From: Stanieria sp. NIES-3757
GTDB lineage: Bacteria; Cyanobacteriota; Cyanobacteriia; Cyanobacteriales; Xenococcaceae
NCBI GenBank assembly: GCA_002355455.1
Contig: AP017375.1
Location: 2,976,001-3,040,000, forward strand
Direction of reading: 5' to 3'
DNA: 64,000 bases
A program made the position numbers and the translations under genes. Below, piece after piece: positions 8,723 through 17,184 of this stretch; the first letter of the stretch is position 1, and each line of letters begins with the position of its first letter. The notes beneath the pieces were generated by a model, which saw only the letters and a list, made by a program, of their open reading frames with translations, was not told where the DNA came from and searched no databases.

Positions 8723-9373
8723 GAAGACTTTACCCAGGCTGTAGATTTGGCAGAGCAAATGCCAGAAAAACTCCAGGAGATGAAAGATCTAGCAAAGTAC
8801 AGTGTCTTGCCTCTCGATGGTCGTAAGACAGAGCGTTTGGACGTAGCCAATCGTCCCAGCCTAACCGAAGGACGAACTCATTTTGTCTATCCCAAAGGTA
8901 TTCGACTACCTGAAGGTTCTACTCCCGATCTCAAGCACGTCAACCATACCATCACTGTCGATGTAACCATCCCAGATGAAGGGGCAGAAGGAATGCTAGC
9001 GACGTTGGGAGGACGCTTTGCTGGCTATGGATTATTCATTCAGGATAACAAGCTAGTGTATCATTACAATTTAGCTGGGGTAGAACGGTACGATGTCGTT
9101 TCCGATCGCGATGTGCCGACAGGAAATATAACTTTAAAAGCAGAATACAAAACCGATGCCGATCAACCCTATGCAGGTGCGACGGTAACTCTCTATGCTA
9201 ACAACCGTAAAATCGGTCAGGGTCGGGTTGAAAAGACTCTTCCTAACCGAATCACTCTCGATGAAACCTTTGATGTCGGCTTTGATACGGGGACACCAGT
9301 GAAGGAAAGCTATAAATTACCCTTTACCTTTACAGGTAAGCTCAAGCAAGTGGCGATCAATCTTAACGCTTAG
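8723..9373 (+). pseudogene. Arylsulfatase, C-terminal remnant
   Basis: The frame encodes only the C-terminal end of a bacterial arylsulfatase: it opens in the segment DFTQAVDLAEQMPEKLQEM, continues through LPLDGRK and NRPSLTEGRTHFVYP, and ends in the beta-rich tail (GGRFAGYGLFIQDNK, HYNLAGVERY, FTFTGKLKQVAINL). The N-terminal two thirds, including the C-x-P-S-R formylglycine motif and metal ligands, is absent, and no plausible start codon with a ribosome site precedes it; the only candidate is a TTG at 8747. It cannot be an active sulfatase. A second sulfatase remnant lies 100 bp downstream, so a tandem pair of sulfatase genes probably once stood here. Confidence 0.75.
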
Positions 9374-9476
9374 TTTTAAGAATTTGGGGAAGGGTAAGCT
9401 TTCATGTTTCCCCTTTCCCTCAACCTAAATTATTGCTTTGCGATCTAAGAAAAATGAGTACTGAGAAAAAGTAACA

Positions 9477-9617
9477 ATGTTGCCAAGAATCTGGAAAGTA
9501 ACAATCGCCATTGCGATCGCCCTGACTTTCATCTTTCAAACTCCCGTATTGCCCGTTTGAGCGCATACTGTCAAAAAAATCAACATTTTAATTATCTGGG
9601 GCGACGATATCGGCTAG
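9477..9617 (+). pseudogene. Arylsulfatase, N-terminal remnant with in-frame stops
   Basis: From an ATG at 9477 the frame encodes a signal-peptide-like stretch (IAIAIALTFIFQTPVLPV), then a TGA stop at 9558. It resumes in the same frame with AHTVKKINILIIWGDDIG and meets a TAG at 9615. The phrase NIL(V/I)IWGDDIG is the first conserved strand of sulfatases, with the two metal-binding Asp residues. Nothing downstream continues the protein. It is too short for the ORF track and clearly dead. With the C-terminal fragment just upstream it points to two successive sulfatase genes that lost their inner or distal parts. Confidence 0.65.
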
Positions 9618-9674
9618 TTTAAGACTGTTCTCCCTAGATGAAGTTCTAAAAATTAACTCGGAGGTTCTCGACTC

Positions 9675-10535
9675 ATGAGCATTATCAACCCTAGTAATCC
9701 TTTGTTTCGGGCGTTCGTATCGATAACTATTTTTACGTTCGTTCTTTCTCTAGGAATGAGCTTGTCACTCGCCCAACTGCGAGCATTTTGGCAGCATTCG
9801 GGATTGATGATACGAACGTTGGTTGCCACGGTAATTTTGCCGCCTTTGCTATTGGCACTGTTGATTTTGACCGTCGATTTGCCCAAACCCGTACCCATCG
9901 CTCTGGCATTGCTAATGGCTGCCCCTGGTCCTCCCCTGCTTACTCAACGTATTTCCCAAGCAGGGGTGAGTCGAGAACTGGCTTTGGATATGCAGGTGAC
10001 TTTGGCTCTAACCACAATCGTATTTACTCCATTAATTCTCAGTCTGTTTCAAGCCGGATTTCCTGACGCTAGCGATGTCAGGCTCGATATCTGGGTAATT
10101 GCTAGAAAGGTAGCTTTCGTACAGTTTTTACCCCTTGGTATAGGCTTTGCCATTCATCAAATTCAGGCAGAGTGGGTAGAAAAATTAACGGTGATTCTTA
10201 ATAAATTGTCTCAAGTACTTGTCTTAATTTTAGTGCTCGCTCTTTTAATATCGCTCGTTACCTCAAAGCTGCTGTTAACCTTGGGCTGGGCGCCTTTTTT
10301 GACGATTGCACTGTTTAACGTGTTGCTCTTGGCAATAGGTCATCTCTTGACTACTGGTTACGCAAAGCAGATCCAGGCTAGTGTCGCCATATCATCGATC
10401 GCTCGTAATCTAGGATTGGCGATTTTTATTGCTACTTCTCTCAGACGAGCCGATGCGATTTTAACTATCCTAGCAGCTCAAATCGTTGGTATTATTATCA
10501 ATTTACCCTATACTCGATGGATAAAACGCAGGTGA
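9675..10535 (+). CDS. Bile acid:sodium symporter (BASS)-like membrane transporter
   Basis: 286 residues with about nine hydrophobic segments and short loops, in the style of the BASS/SBF superfamily, which also includes arsenite (ACR3) and auxin-efflux-like carriers. Useful features are the N-terminal helix pair LGMSLSLAQL, the helix-breaking APGPPLLTQ and the cross-over-like region SIARNLGLAIFIATS. An SD-like GGAGG lies 11 bases before the ATG at 9675. It stands between the sulfatase remnants and a DUF3887 gene with no obvious partner. Substrate unknown; family assignment is by overall pattern only. Confidence 0.6.
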   Translation: MSIINPSNPLFRAFVSITIFTFVLSLGMSLSLAQLRAFWQHSGLMIRTLVATVILPPLLLALLILTVDLPKPVPIALALLMAAPGPPLLTQRISQAGVSRELALDMQVTLALTTIVFTPLILSLFQAGFPDASDVRLDIWVIARKVAFVQFLPLGIGFAIHQIQAEWVEKLTVILNKLSQVLVLILVLALLISLVTSKLLLTLGWAPFLTIALFNVLLLAIGHLLTTGYAKQIQASVAISSIARNLGLAIFIATSLRRADAILTILAAQIVGIIINLPYTRWIKRR

Positions 10536-10844
10536 TTTCTAAGGTTCTAGGTCTAAAATACTCGTACTACCAGCAATTTAGCTAGTGCGAGCTTCACTGA
10601 CTAGCGATCGCTAAATTAATTTTACGGTCGGGCTAAAAATTGGGAATAGATCGAGTTTCGGGTTTGCTGTTTTCTCCATTTCCATCTGAATTGGTCAGTT
10701 TAGGAAGATTAGCTTCTTGTTTGTTTGCGACATTTTTTAATAACGCTATCGCAGAGATAAGCAGTACAAAGAAAGCCGCGATCGCAGAAAGTTAATTAGA
10801 TTAAAGTTTTTGGCAATAGACCCGATTTTTTCTTTAAAAATCCC
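10536..10844. other. Intergenic stretch with a possible dead small membrane ORF
   Basis: On the minus strand a frame runs from a stop at about 10789 to a TAG at 10633, encoding about 51 residues that begin with a good membrane helix (AAFFVLLISAIALL) and end in a polar tail. It has no ATG, GTG or TTG near its beginning, so I treat it as a remnant or chance frame. Nothing else is seen here. Confidence 0.25.
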
Positions 10845-11609
10845 TTACTCCTGCGACTTGGGAAAATCAATCCCCACAATTTTTCCCAACGGATTGAAAA
10901 TAATCATAAAGCTCCGGTTCTCTCGTTCAAACTCAAGATCTATCAGCACGACGTCAGAACCAGAAGAACTATTCACTACCCGAGAACTCATACGCTGCCT
11001 AAAAGGCCCTGTTGCTGCTATAATGTCCATCCACCGCTGCTCGATAGTTTCGGGCAAGATGGTCTTTTTTAAATCGGGAGCTAAGTAACCTCTTGCCACT
11101 CCATATTGTCCATTACTCACAGCATCAACAAACTCTTCTGCATTATTTTGAATATTGTCAATCCAAAGAAAGTCAATGGCAGTAATTTGCCGATTGCCGT
11201 CCAAGGTAACCACAAAATCGGAGATTTTGTTTTTAAAATTGGCAGTTACCAAAACCGTATAGGTATCGAATACTTCCGTCGGTCGAATTCCCCTGTATTG
11301 AACGAAAGCTCCCATGTCATCCAATATTTGTTGCCAAGATTGTTCTAAGTCTGTAGCAGACAAATATTCCTTTAAACTCGGACTGGCATACTCTCTAGCT
11401 TGCTCGAATTGCCCGGCAATTAGCGCGTCAAAAAAGTCTTGAGTGACTTCTCTAGCCTTAATTAATTCATTAGACTGAGTATCATTAGTTTGAGAAACTT
11501 GGGCGATTGTCTTCGTTGAGAGAGGAGTAAAAATCGCCTCGCCTAATATTGTTACAAAAATAACGAGCCAAACAGAAAAGTAAAGTATTCTTCGTATTCG
11601 ATAGTTCAT
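10845..11609 (-). CDS. Exported protein with two DUF3887-like domains
   Basis: 254 residues from the ATG at 11609; the longer frame begins with TTG. An N-terminal hydrophobic anchor or signal is followed by two successive, similar modules of about 95 residues. Each starts with a helix of the type DFFDALIAGQFEQAREYASP or EFVDAVSNGQYGVARGYLAP, then a helix pair containing a Trp (LEQSWQQI, IEQRWMDI) and a strand set ending in ITAIDFLW or IVGIDFPK. This NTF2-like pattern matches DUF3887. Domain duplication is visible in the sequence. Function unknown; probably periplasmic or membrane-anchored. Confidence 0.65.
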   Translation of the reverse strand: MNYRIRRILYFSVWLVIFVTILGEAIFTPLSTKTIAQVSQTNDTQSNELIKAREVTQDFFDALIAGQFEQAREYASPSLKEYLSATDLEQSWQQILDDMGAFVQYRGIRPTEVFDTYTVLVTANFKNKISDFVVTLDGNRQITAIDFLWIDNIQNNAEEFVDAVSNGQYGVARGYLAPDLKKTILPETIEQRWMDIIAATGPFRQRMSSRVVNSSSGSDVVLIDLEFERENRSFMIIFNPLGKIVGIDFPKSQE

Positions 11610-11686
11610 AATTATCAATTGTTTTCGTCTTTCATTTAATAATAATCACATAAGCTCTGGCTTTAGTTTTGGTTTTAGGATCGACA

Positions 11687-12085
11687 TTAGTGTTTATTTC
11701 TCTTATTGCTTTTTAAGACTATTAGTCGGTTGAATGGGCCTCGTAATAGTGCATAAGGAATTATAGATAGGAAACAAGCAACAATGACGGCAGTCATCAG
11801 ATTCAGCGATCGCAAGGCGATAAATTGGTAAATGAAGTCTAGTACCAAAGCGAGGATAAAAACTTTAGAAATTCCTTTCCAACCATCTTGGAGTAAAAAT
11901 CGGCGATGTTCGGGGTTAGTTAAGATTGTCCAACCGTAGGGATCTCGTCCTTCCTTTGCATCTCGGCGACCATCGCGGAAGGCAAACAATGTTGCCATAA
12001 TTGGTTGTAGGAACAATCGAAAGTGCAAAGGACCATCAATACGAGTGACTAGTTCGCTTGCCAAATTTGCCAAAATCATTTTCAT
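11687..12085 (-). CDS. Conserved small membrane protein of unknown function
   Basis: 132 residues. The N-terminal half is amphipathic (FRLFLQPIMATLFAFRDGRRDAKEGRDP), followed by a Trp/His segment (YGWTILTNPEHRRFLLQDGWK) and two C-terminal membrane helices. I recognise the pattern from uncharacterised proteins found across many bacteria but know no function. It is transcribed in the same direction as the DUF3887 gene, 77 bp upstream of it. The ATG at 12085 gives the full conserved N-terminus. Confidence 0.6.
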   Translation of the reverse strand: MKMILANLASELVTRIDGPLHFRLFLQPIMATLFAFRDGRRDAKEGRDPYGWTILTNPEHRRFLLQDGWKGISKVFILALVLDFIYQFIALRSLNLMTAVIVACFLSIIPYALLRGPFNRLIVLKSNKRNKH

Positions 12086-12307
12086 GGTTAGAAACTTCTT
12101 AAAATTTACACTTCGGCAATTTATCCAAAAAAATTTGAGAATAAATTATTCTAAATGTCCCGTACTATAGTAAAAAAAGTCTACAACTAAGATGTAAGAG
12201 CGAAATAAATATTTATAAGAAAGTTATAAGGATTCAACCTATTCAAATACCTTAAAAGCGATCGCTTACTGAAGCTAAAAAAAATAATCTCTTTGTTTGA
12301 GTAGTTA

Positions 12308-12661
12308 TTGAAATTAGACAAGATATTTAATGGTAAACCAGTACTGGTCAGACAATTAGGCATCGTCGAACCCTTTAACGTTGGCGCTGGTAAGCCGATT
12401 AATATTCAGCTTTATATTGGCAGACCGCCCATTCTGACAGGGGGCAACAGCAATGGTGACATCGAAATGATGGAATTTGCCGCAGCCAGTGGCAAACCGT
12501 TTTTAAACCTACTGGTGCATCACGACGACGGTGATCGCGAATACGCCTACGATCGCAGTGCCGAACGAGCGTTAGTAATGGCAAAAGAGCGTAACTGGAA
12601 CATCATCAGCATGAAACGAGACTGGTTACGAATTTTTCCTTTTAAAGAAAGAAATAGTTAA
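12308..12661 (+). pseudogene. HAD-superfamily hydrolase, C-terminal remnant
   Basis: 117 codons beginning at a TTG with no ribosome site. The protein matches only the end of phosphoserine-phosphatase-like HAD hydrolases: (F)NGKPVLVRQLGI, GAGKPINIQLYIGRPPI, motif IV as GGNSNGDIEMM, LLVHHDDGDREYAYDRSAE, and the terminal NIISMKRDWLRIFP. The N-terminal half with the nucleophile DxDxT and motif II is missing, so the product could not be catalytic. I call it a truncated gene. It lies in the same decayed segment as the sulfatase remnants. Confidence 0.6.
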
Positions 12662-12723
12662 ATATTGAATATATATCGTATTGCAACTACTCTTCCAATA
12701 CTAATAAAACTAATATATTAACA

Positions 12724-14028
12724 ATGAATCTGGGAAATCTTACCAACCGTTTAAATCAGTGGCTCGCTCGTCGCCAACAGCGAGTGCTTGAAGAAGCCTA
12801 TCAGAGCGCACGGGTAATTTCGGAACTAGAAACTCAGTATTTTAATGGAGAGAAAATTGCCTCCAGTCACGATCGCAGTAAAACAGTATACGACTATGTT
12901 CGGAGTTTACGCGATCGCCAACTACTCAATATTCGCTCTAACCTGATTCAGTTCGGTGCTGGGAATTTTCTTTTCAATCACCAACATGCTAACCAGGAGT
13001 CGCTCGATCCTTCAGGGAATTCAGAATTTCAAAGCGATGAAATTATTCAAAAACTAAACTACATTGAATCTGTTATTGCCAAGTATCGAGAAGATAACTT
13101 TCCCGATGCCGAATTACTTAACTCAAAAGATACAATTCCTACTAACGAAATTCCCGATCGAGCCGATGCAGACCCTGCTAAATCTGAGGGAACGATAGCC
13201 TCAGTCATCGATCCGCCAATTATCGAAGCTGATTCTCACGCGAAACAATCGCGGTCTTTATTCAGAAAGCTAACACCCTTTCGTTCTGAGGTTCGAGAAG
13301 CGGAATACGAGCGACAAGCAGTGATTAATATTCGTCTCCGCCGCCAACAGAACCAAATTGCTACTCGGTTTTTAATTATTATTATTCTGGTTCCGTTGTT
13401 GACTCAGATTTTGGCAAAACATTTATTATTCGACCCTATTTTAGGTAACTATAGCGATCGCAATCCCGAACAGATCCAACTTACTCAGGCAATCCGGAAA
13501 AAATTTGACGAGGAGTTACGTTTGGTAAACGCTCGACTCGATGTCGAAAATTTGTTGGGAATAATACCGGAACTAACTCCAGAGCTCAAAAGGGAAAAAC
13601 TTAAAGAAGCTGCCGTCGAGCTTTGGCAGGAGTCGCGAAACGAAGCATTAAATGGATTAAAGAATCTATTAGCTGACGGAGTAGCTTTAGTAGTTTTCGT
13701 AGTACTGGTTTATTTTGGGCGTAACAAAATCGCTATTTTACGCATTGCAGCCAATCGCTCATTTCTCAATTTATACGATCCAGTCAAAGTTTTTCTCTTT
13801 ATTTTATTTACGGATATGTTTGTTGGCTTCCATTCAGCAGAAGGATGGGAAGTTATTTTAGAAAGTATTGCCGAACACTTTGGCATTCCGGCTAATGAGA
13901 CATTTATTAAAGGATTTATTGCCACAGTGCCTGTTTTTCTGGATTCCTGGCTCAAATTTTGGATTTTTACCTATCTAACTCGTTTCTCACCCGCTTCTTC
14001 AGCAATTTACGAACGCATGAATACATGA
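12724..14028 (+). CDS. pcxA: Proton extrusion protein PcxA (CotA/CemA family)
   Basis: 434-residue inner-envelope protein needed for light-induced, Na+-dependent proton extrusion in cyanobacteria and related to chloroplast CemA. The N-terminal domain begins LTNRLNQWLARRQQRVLEEAYQSA and contains the conserved VYDYVRSLRDRQLLNIRSNLIQFGAGNFLF. After an acidic spacer the membrane part starts near residue 210, and the C-terminal signature NLYDPVKVFLFILFTDMFVGFHS...WEV and SWLKFWIFTYLTRFSP is intact. The length is close to the roughly 440 residues usual for the family. It stands alone, with decayed DNA on both sides. Confidence 0.95.
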   Translation: MNLGNLTNRLNQWLARRQQRVLEEAYQSARVISELETQYFNGEKIASSHDRSKTVYDYVRSLRDRQLLNIRSNLIQFGAGNFLFNHQHANQESLDPSGNSEFQSDEIIQKLNYIESVIAKYREDNFPDAELLNSKDTIPTNEIPDRADADPAKSEGTIASVIDPPIIEADSHAKQSRSLFRKLTPFRSEVREAEYERQAVINIRLRRQQNQIATRFLIIIILVPLLTQILAKHLLFDPILGNYSDRNPEQIQLTQAIRKKFDEELRLVNARLDVENLLGIIPELTPELKREKLKEAAVELWQESRNEALNGLKNLLADGVALVVFVVLVYFGRNKIAILRIAANRSFLNLYDPVKVFLFILFTDMFVGFHSAEGWEVILESIAEHFGIPANETFIKGFIATVPVFLDSWLKFWIFTYLTRFSPASSAIYERMNT

Positions 14029-14164
14029 GGTACGCTCTTTAGAAAGAGAAGATTATTTAGAGCGATCGCCCCGTTCTTTAAACCTAGGGCTCGTAGTCAG
14101 TTCCATTACGCTCTATGGTTTGATTGCCTTCGTTGCAGCTTTATTAGTTCTTCCCTGGCAATAG
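14021..14164 (+). pseudogene. Short membrane-protein tail overlapping the end of pcxA, probably a remnant
   Basis: A frame from 14021 to a TAG at 14162 encodes about 46 residues: a charged segment (VRSLEREDYLERSPRS) then one membrane helix ending in LVLPWQ. It has no start codon and follows a TGA directly. The composition looks like coding sequence, so it may be the 3' end of a lost gene. The rest of the 14165-14302 gap is empty. Confidence 0.3.
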
Positions 14165-14302
14165 TAATCATTGGGTTTGGTCGAAAAAAAAAGTAGAAAT
14201 TATAGGAGTGAATATGATGTCTATATAGGTCGCAATGATGTGTAAGATTGAGTATTAAACCGTATTGTTAAATTGCTAAAATTTTAAAAAGAGGTAATAA
14301 GC

Positions 14303-14632
14303 ATGAAAAAATTTAGTTGGATACTTTTATTTGGTGCGTTCGCTACCGCTAGCTTTGGTCTACCTGGTTGGACACAAACTGATGCCCAAGTAGATGAGCA
14401 AGGTGAAGATATAATCGAGTTGCAAACGATGACTTGCAGAGAAGTTTTGAAATCAGATGGTCAAGACCGAAACAACATCATGGTTTTTATGCATGGTTAT
14501 ATAACTGGAAAAAAAGGGGAAACGAGCGTAAATGTTCCAGTTCTAGCTGATGGAACAGAACGGATTCTCGACACTTGTATCGATAATCCCGAGCGAACAT
14601 TACTTAGTGTTTTTGAAGAAACTCTCCAGTAA
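14303..14632 (+). CDS. HdeA/HdeB-family periplasmic protein
   Basis: 109 residues with a signal peptide ending near GWTQT. The mature protein has the HdeA/HdeB pattern: an acidic start, TMTCREVLKSDGQDRNNIMVFMHGYITGKKG, and a second Cys in ILDTCIDNPERTLLSVF. The two Cys would form the conserved disulfide. HdeA-type proteins protect periplasmic proteins from acid-induced aggregation; many family members outside enterobacteria have no proven role. A good SD (AGAGG) precedes the ATG. It stands alone between pcxA and a hypothetical gene; proximity to a proton-extrusion gene is suggestive only. Confidence 0.75.
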   Translation: MKKFSWILLFGAFATASFGLPGWTQTDAQVDEQGEDIIELQTMTCREVLKSDGQDRNNIMVFMHGYITGKKGETSVNVPVLADGTERILDTCIDNPERTLLSVFEETLQ

Positions 14633-14740
14633 AGCTGCGTTTACGTAATAAGTAATAGGTAACAAGTTTTTGCGACACGATTTTCTAAATTTTCTAAATA
14701 TTGATTTTGACTTTAAGATACAAAAATTTATTTTATATAT

Positions 14741-15142
14741 ATGCCTAGCTCAAAGGATAAATACGTTATGATTGCTCCATTAATTAAATTAGACGCAATC
14801 GGAAAGGTAAGCCAATTTTCGCTCGTCTTTCGTTTAAAAGTAATACTGACTGCTTTTCTAATTATTGGTTCTGGTTTTATAGGTGCATCTGTCATAGCCG
14901 AAACAGAGTCAGAAAATTCCTCGGATACTTTCTCAGAACCTATAAGAGTTGATGTGCAGGAAGAAAAGAACGGAACTGAAGTTCAACCACGAATCCCTTC
15001 CAATATTTCTAGCGAATCTAAGGAAAATAATCCTTCACAGATTGGTGACATTATCGAAGTTAACCCCCGCAGCGAACAATGGGAAGATATTCATTCAGGA
15101 GATTTAAGTAGTGGCACAATCAAATTTAGATTGAATAGATAA
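14741..15142 (+). CDS. Hypothetical exported or membrane-anchored protein
   Basis: 133 residues, unrecognised. A basic N-terminus precedes one hydrophobic segment (VILTAFLIIGSGFIGASVIA, about residues 36-55) that can act as signal or anchor. The rest is a polar, Ser/Glu/Asn-rich, probably disordered tail. An internal ATG (residue 10) is an alternative start. No promoter or operon partner is clear, and it abuts the mosaic of gene fragments downstream. Confidence 0.45.
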   Translation: MPSSKDKYVMIAPLIKLDAIGKVSQFSLVFRLKVILTAFLIIGSGFIGASVIAETESENSSDTFSEPIRVDVQEEKNGTEVQPRIPSNISSESKENNPSQIGDIIEVNPRSEQWEDIHSGDLSSGTIKFRLNR

Positions 15143-15201
15143 GTAAGCTACTTTCTGCTTATTTAAGTGAATGGTTCGGACAAACGAGCAGCAATAACTC
15201 C

Positions 15202-15414
15202 TTAATCACAAAGGTTTGAGTAATTAGGATGGGATTTAATGCAAGTAGGGTCTAAATTTAACTTGTCAATAAATCTTTCGAGTAAATGAAAATCAAGTTT
15301 GGTTAAGTCACGAGCCTGACAATCAGCCAATCCAGTAAATTGTTGACTGTCACGAAACATAAATTCGATTTTATTACTCAATTCCTTAGACAGGGGAGAA
15401 GCTGCTGTAATTCA
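15202..15414 (-). pseudogene. Transposase C-terminal fragment (DDE type)
   Basis: The minus strand encodes about 70 residues, including KIEFMFRDSQQFTGLADCQARD and LDFHLLERF. This resembles the block around the catalytic Glu of a DDE transposase group (I-E-F-x-x-R-D-x-x-Q-F-T-G-L-x-D-x-Q-x-R-D), after which the protein stops at 15202. No upstream transposase body exists; the sequence on the other side belongs to unrelated fragments. It is a different family from the intact IS4 element at 5.1-6.3 kb. Identification rests on motif memory. Confidence 0.5.
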
Positions 15415-15860
15415 GTTGGCTTTGCATAAAAATATTCAAACTGTTTGTATTGATGAAGCGGTTGGCAGAAGAGTTGCACGTCTTAGTGGTTTGTCTTTGA
15501 CGGGTTCGATTGGACTAGCAGCAGGATTTAGTTTCTATCCTAATAAAAATCTTGGTGCTTTTGGTAGTGGTGGCATGGTTGTAACTAATAATCTAGCGAT
15601 CGCTGACAAAATACATAGTCTTCGTAATTATGGCGCACCTCGCAAATATTTCCATAGCGAGTTAGGAACTAATAGTCGTCTTGATACTTTACAAGCAGCT
15701 ATTCTTAACATCAAATTACCGTATTTATTTGAATGGAATTTAACCATAAATAAAGCTACTCAAGTTTACGGTCTCGCTCTTCAACCATTAGAAACTCAAC
15801 AAGTTGTTCCGATTAAAAATTACAGTCAATTTTGTCATGTTTATCATCTTTATGTGATGG
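15385..15860 (+). pseudogene. Chimeric remnant: DUF3368 C-terminus joined in frame to a DegT/DnrJ-type aminotransferase fragment
   Basis: The first part (LDRGEAAVIQLALHKNIQTVCIDE, AVGRRVARLSGLSLTGSIG) is the C-terminal half of a DUF3368 PIN-like protein, usually the toxin-side partner of an antitoxin. From about 15514 the same frame becomes the middle of a DegT/DnrJ/EryC1/StrS PLP-dependent sugar aminotransferase: AAGFSFYPNKNLGAFGSGG with the PLP-lysine, then LRNYGAPRKYFHSELGTNSRLDTLQAA, then HVYHLYV. Both families have GSIG-like text at the join, so the fusion may have formed by short homology. No N-terminus of either gene is present, and the frame runs out soon after HLYV. Confidence 0.65.
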
Positions 15861-16029
15861 AATCATTGGTATTCCTTTTGCTATTGATATTAGTTGGAGC
15901 AAGCGGAAAAAATGGAAAATATTGCCCGATCAAAGTCATCTTTTAGGAGCTATATTATTAATTATTGGTTCTATTTTTTATTTAACGTCAAATCAAAGTG
16001 TTTCTCAATTATTTAAAAATTTTGTTTAA
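15856..16029 (+). pseudogene. C-terminal fragment of a membrane protein
   Basis: A frame different from that of the DegT fragment encodes DGIIGIPFAIDISWSKRKKW, then a polar PDQSHLLG and a membrane helix (AILLIIGSIFYL), with a short tail to a stop at 16027. It has no start of its own. It looks like the last helices of a transporter-like protein. Parent family not recognised. Confidence 0.35.
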
Positions 16030-16233
16030 TATTTCTTAATTTTTTCCTATTAACTAAATATTTATTCAGGCTTGACAAAAATTACTTAAAGCACAGTAAT
16101 AGAACTAAGCTCAGATTTTATTAAATAGCCATAAAAATAATTCTTATTGATTTATTCTTGGATAACTTTAATGTCAATTAACTATCAACAAAAATTATGG
16201 TTTTTTGCTTTCAGAGCATCAATATAACGATCC

Positions 16234-17100
16234 CTATAAATTGTATTTTTTCTTTTTATTGGTCACTAAAGAAATAAATCCTGCTTGTTTTCTATATTTG
16301 TCCCAAACTGGTTCTGATAGAGCTAAATTTAGAAACTTTCGTGGATAGAGATCGATCGCTTTCTCTAAACAATAAATTGCCCAATTAGTATTCCAACGAG
16401 TATTTTTTAATAAAGAATAATTCTCACCTTGACGATACCAAGCCCAATCAAATTCAGAGTCGATTGCCACTGCCCGACTAAAACAAGCGATCGCGTCTTG
16501 ATAAAGTTCTAATTGTTGGAAAATAATTCCTTTTTGATACCAAGTCCAACGATCTTGAGGTTTAAATTCTAAAGCCTGGTCATAACTTGCCAAAGCTTCA
16601 TCTAGCTTACCCCACAGTTGTAAAGCTTCACCACGACGATAATAAGCCCAAAAATCGTGGGGACGTAGTTCTAAAGCACAGTTGTAATAGTCTACAGAGC
16701 GTTCGTATTGAGCCAGTTTACACCAAGCCTCTGCTAATCGATAAACTGACCAATAATCTTGAGGATGAACAGTTAAAGCTTGTTCAAAAGCTGAGATCGC
16801 TTTTTGATACTCTGCCAATTCTTCTAAATAAAGACAACCACAATCGTACCAAGCCCAATAGTTGTGAGAATTTAATTCTGTTGCTCGTTGATAGTCAACT
16901 ACAGCTTCAGAATAACGACCTATTTCTTCTAAGACGGAAGCTTTACGATAAGTAGCCCAATAATCATGAGGATGATATTCTAAAGCTTTTTCATAGCAAA
17001 ATAGAGCTTCCTGATAACAATGCTTCTCCCGCAAGACATTGCCTTGTTTGTACCATGCCTGATAGGTATCAGGACGACATTCTAAAGTTCGGTAGATCAT
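16234..17100 (-). CDS. Tetratricopeptide repeat protein
   Basis: 288 residues made almost wholly of about seven 34-residue TPR units with little linker. Each unit shares an unusually aromatic hinge: PDTYQAWYKQGN, PHDYWATYRKA, SHNYWAWYDCG, PQDYWSVYRLA, PHDFWAYYRRG, PQDRWTWYQKG, EFDWAWYRQG. This indicates recent or conserved internal duplication. TPR arrays are protein-binding scaffolds. No signal peptide is seen, so it is probably cytoplasmic. It is divergent from the DUF790 gene across 84 bp, so the two share a promoter region. A Lys-rich C-terminus (NKKKKYNL) ends the protein. Confidence 0.85.
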   Translation of the reverse strand: MIYRTLECRPDTYQAWYKQGNVLREKHCYQEALFCYEKALEYHPHDYWATYRKASVLEEIGRYSEAVVDYQRATELNSHNYWAWYDCGCLYLEELAEYQKAISAFEQALTVHPQDYWSVYRLAEAWCKLAQYERSVDYYNCALELRPHDFWAYYRRGEALQLWGKLDEALASYDQALEFKPQDRWTWYQKGIIFQQLELYQDAIACFSRAVAIDSEFDWAWYRQGENYSLLKNTRWNTNWAIYCLEKAIDLYPRKFLNLALSEPVWDKYRKQAGFISLVTNKKKKYNL

Positions 17101-17184
17101 GTTCGCGCTTTAATTAATTCCCTATTATGAATTATCAGATAAATTCCTAGATTCTGCGCTTGAAGATTCGTGTTTTAGTTGCCT

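Noticed and set aside
16072-16102. TTGACA and TAATAG boxes on the plus strand
   Set aside because: Spacing of 19 and no plus-strand gene downstream; common by chance in AT-rich DNA.
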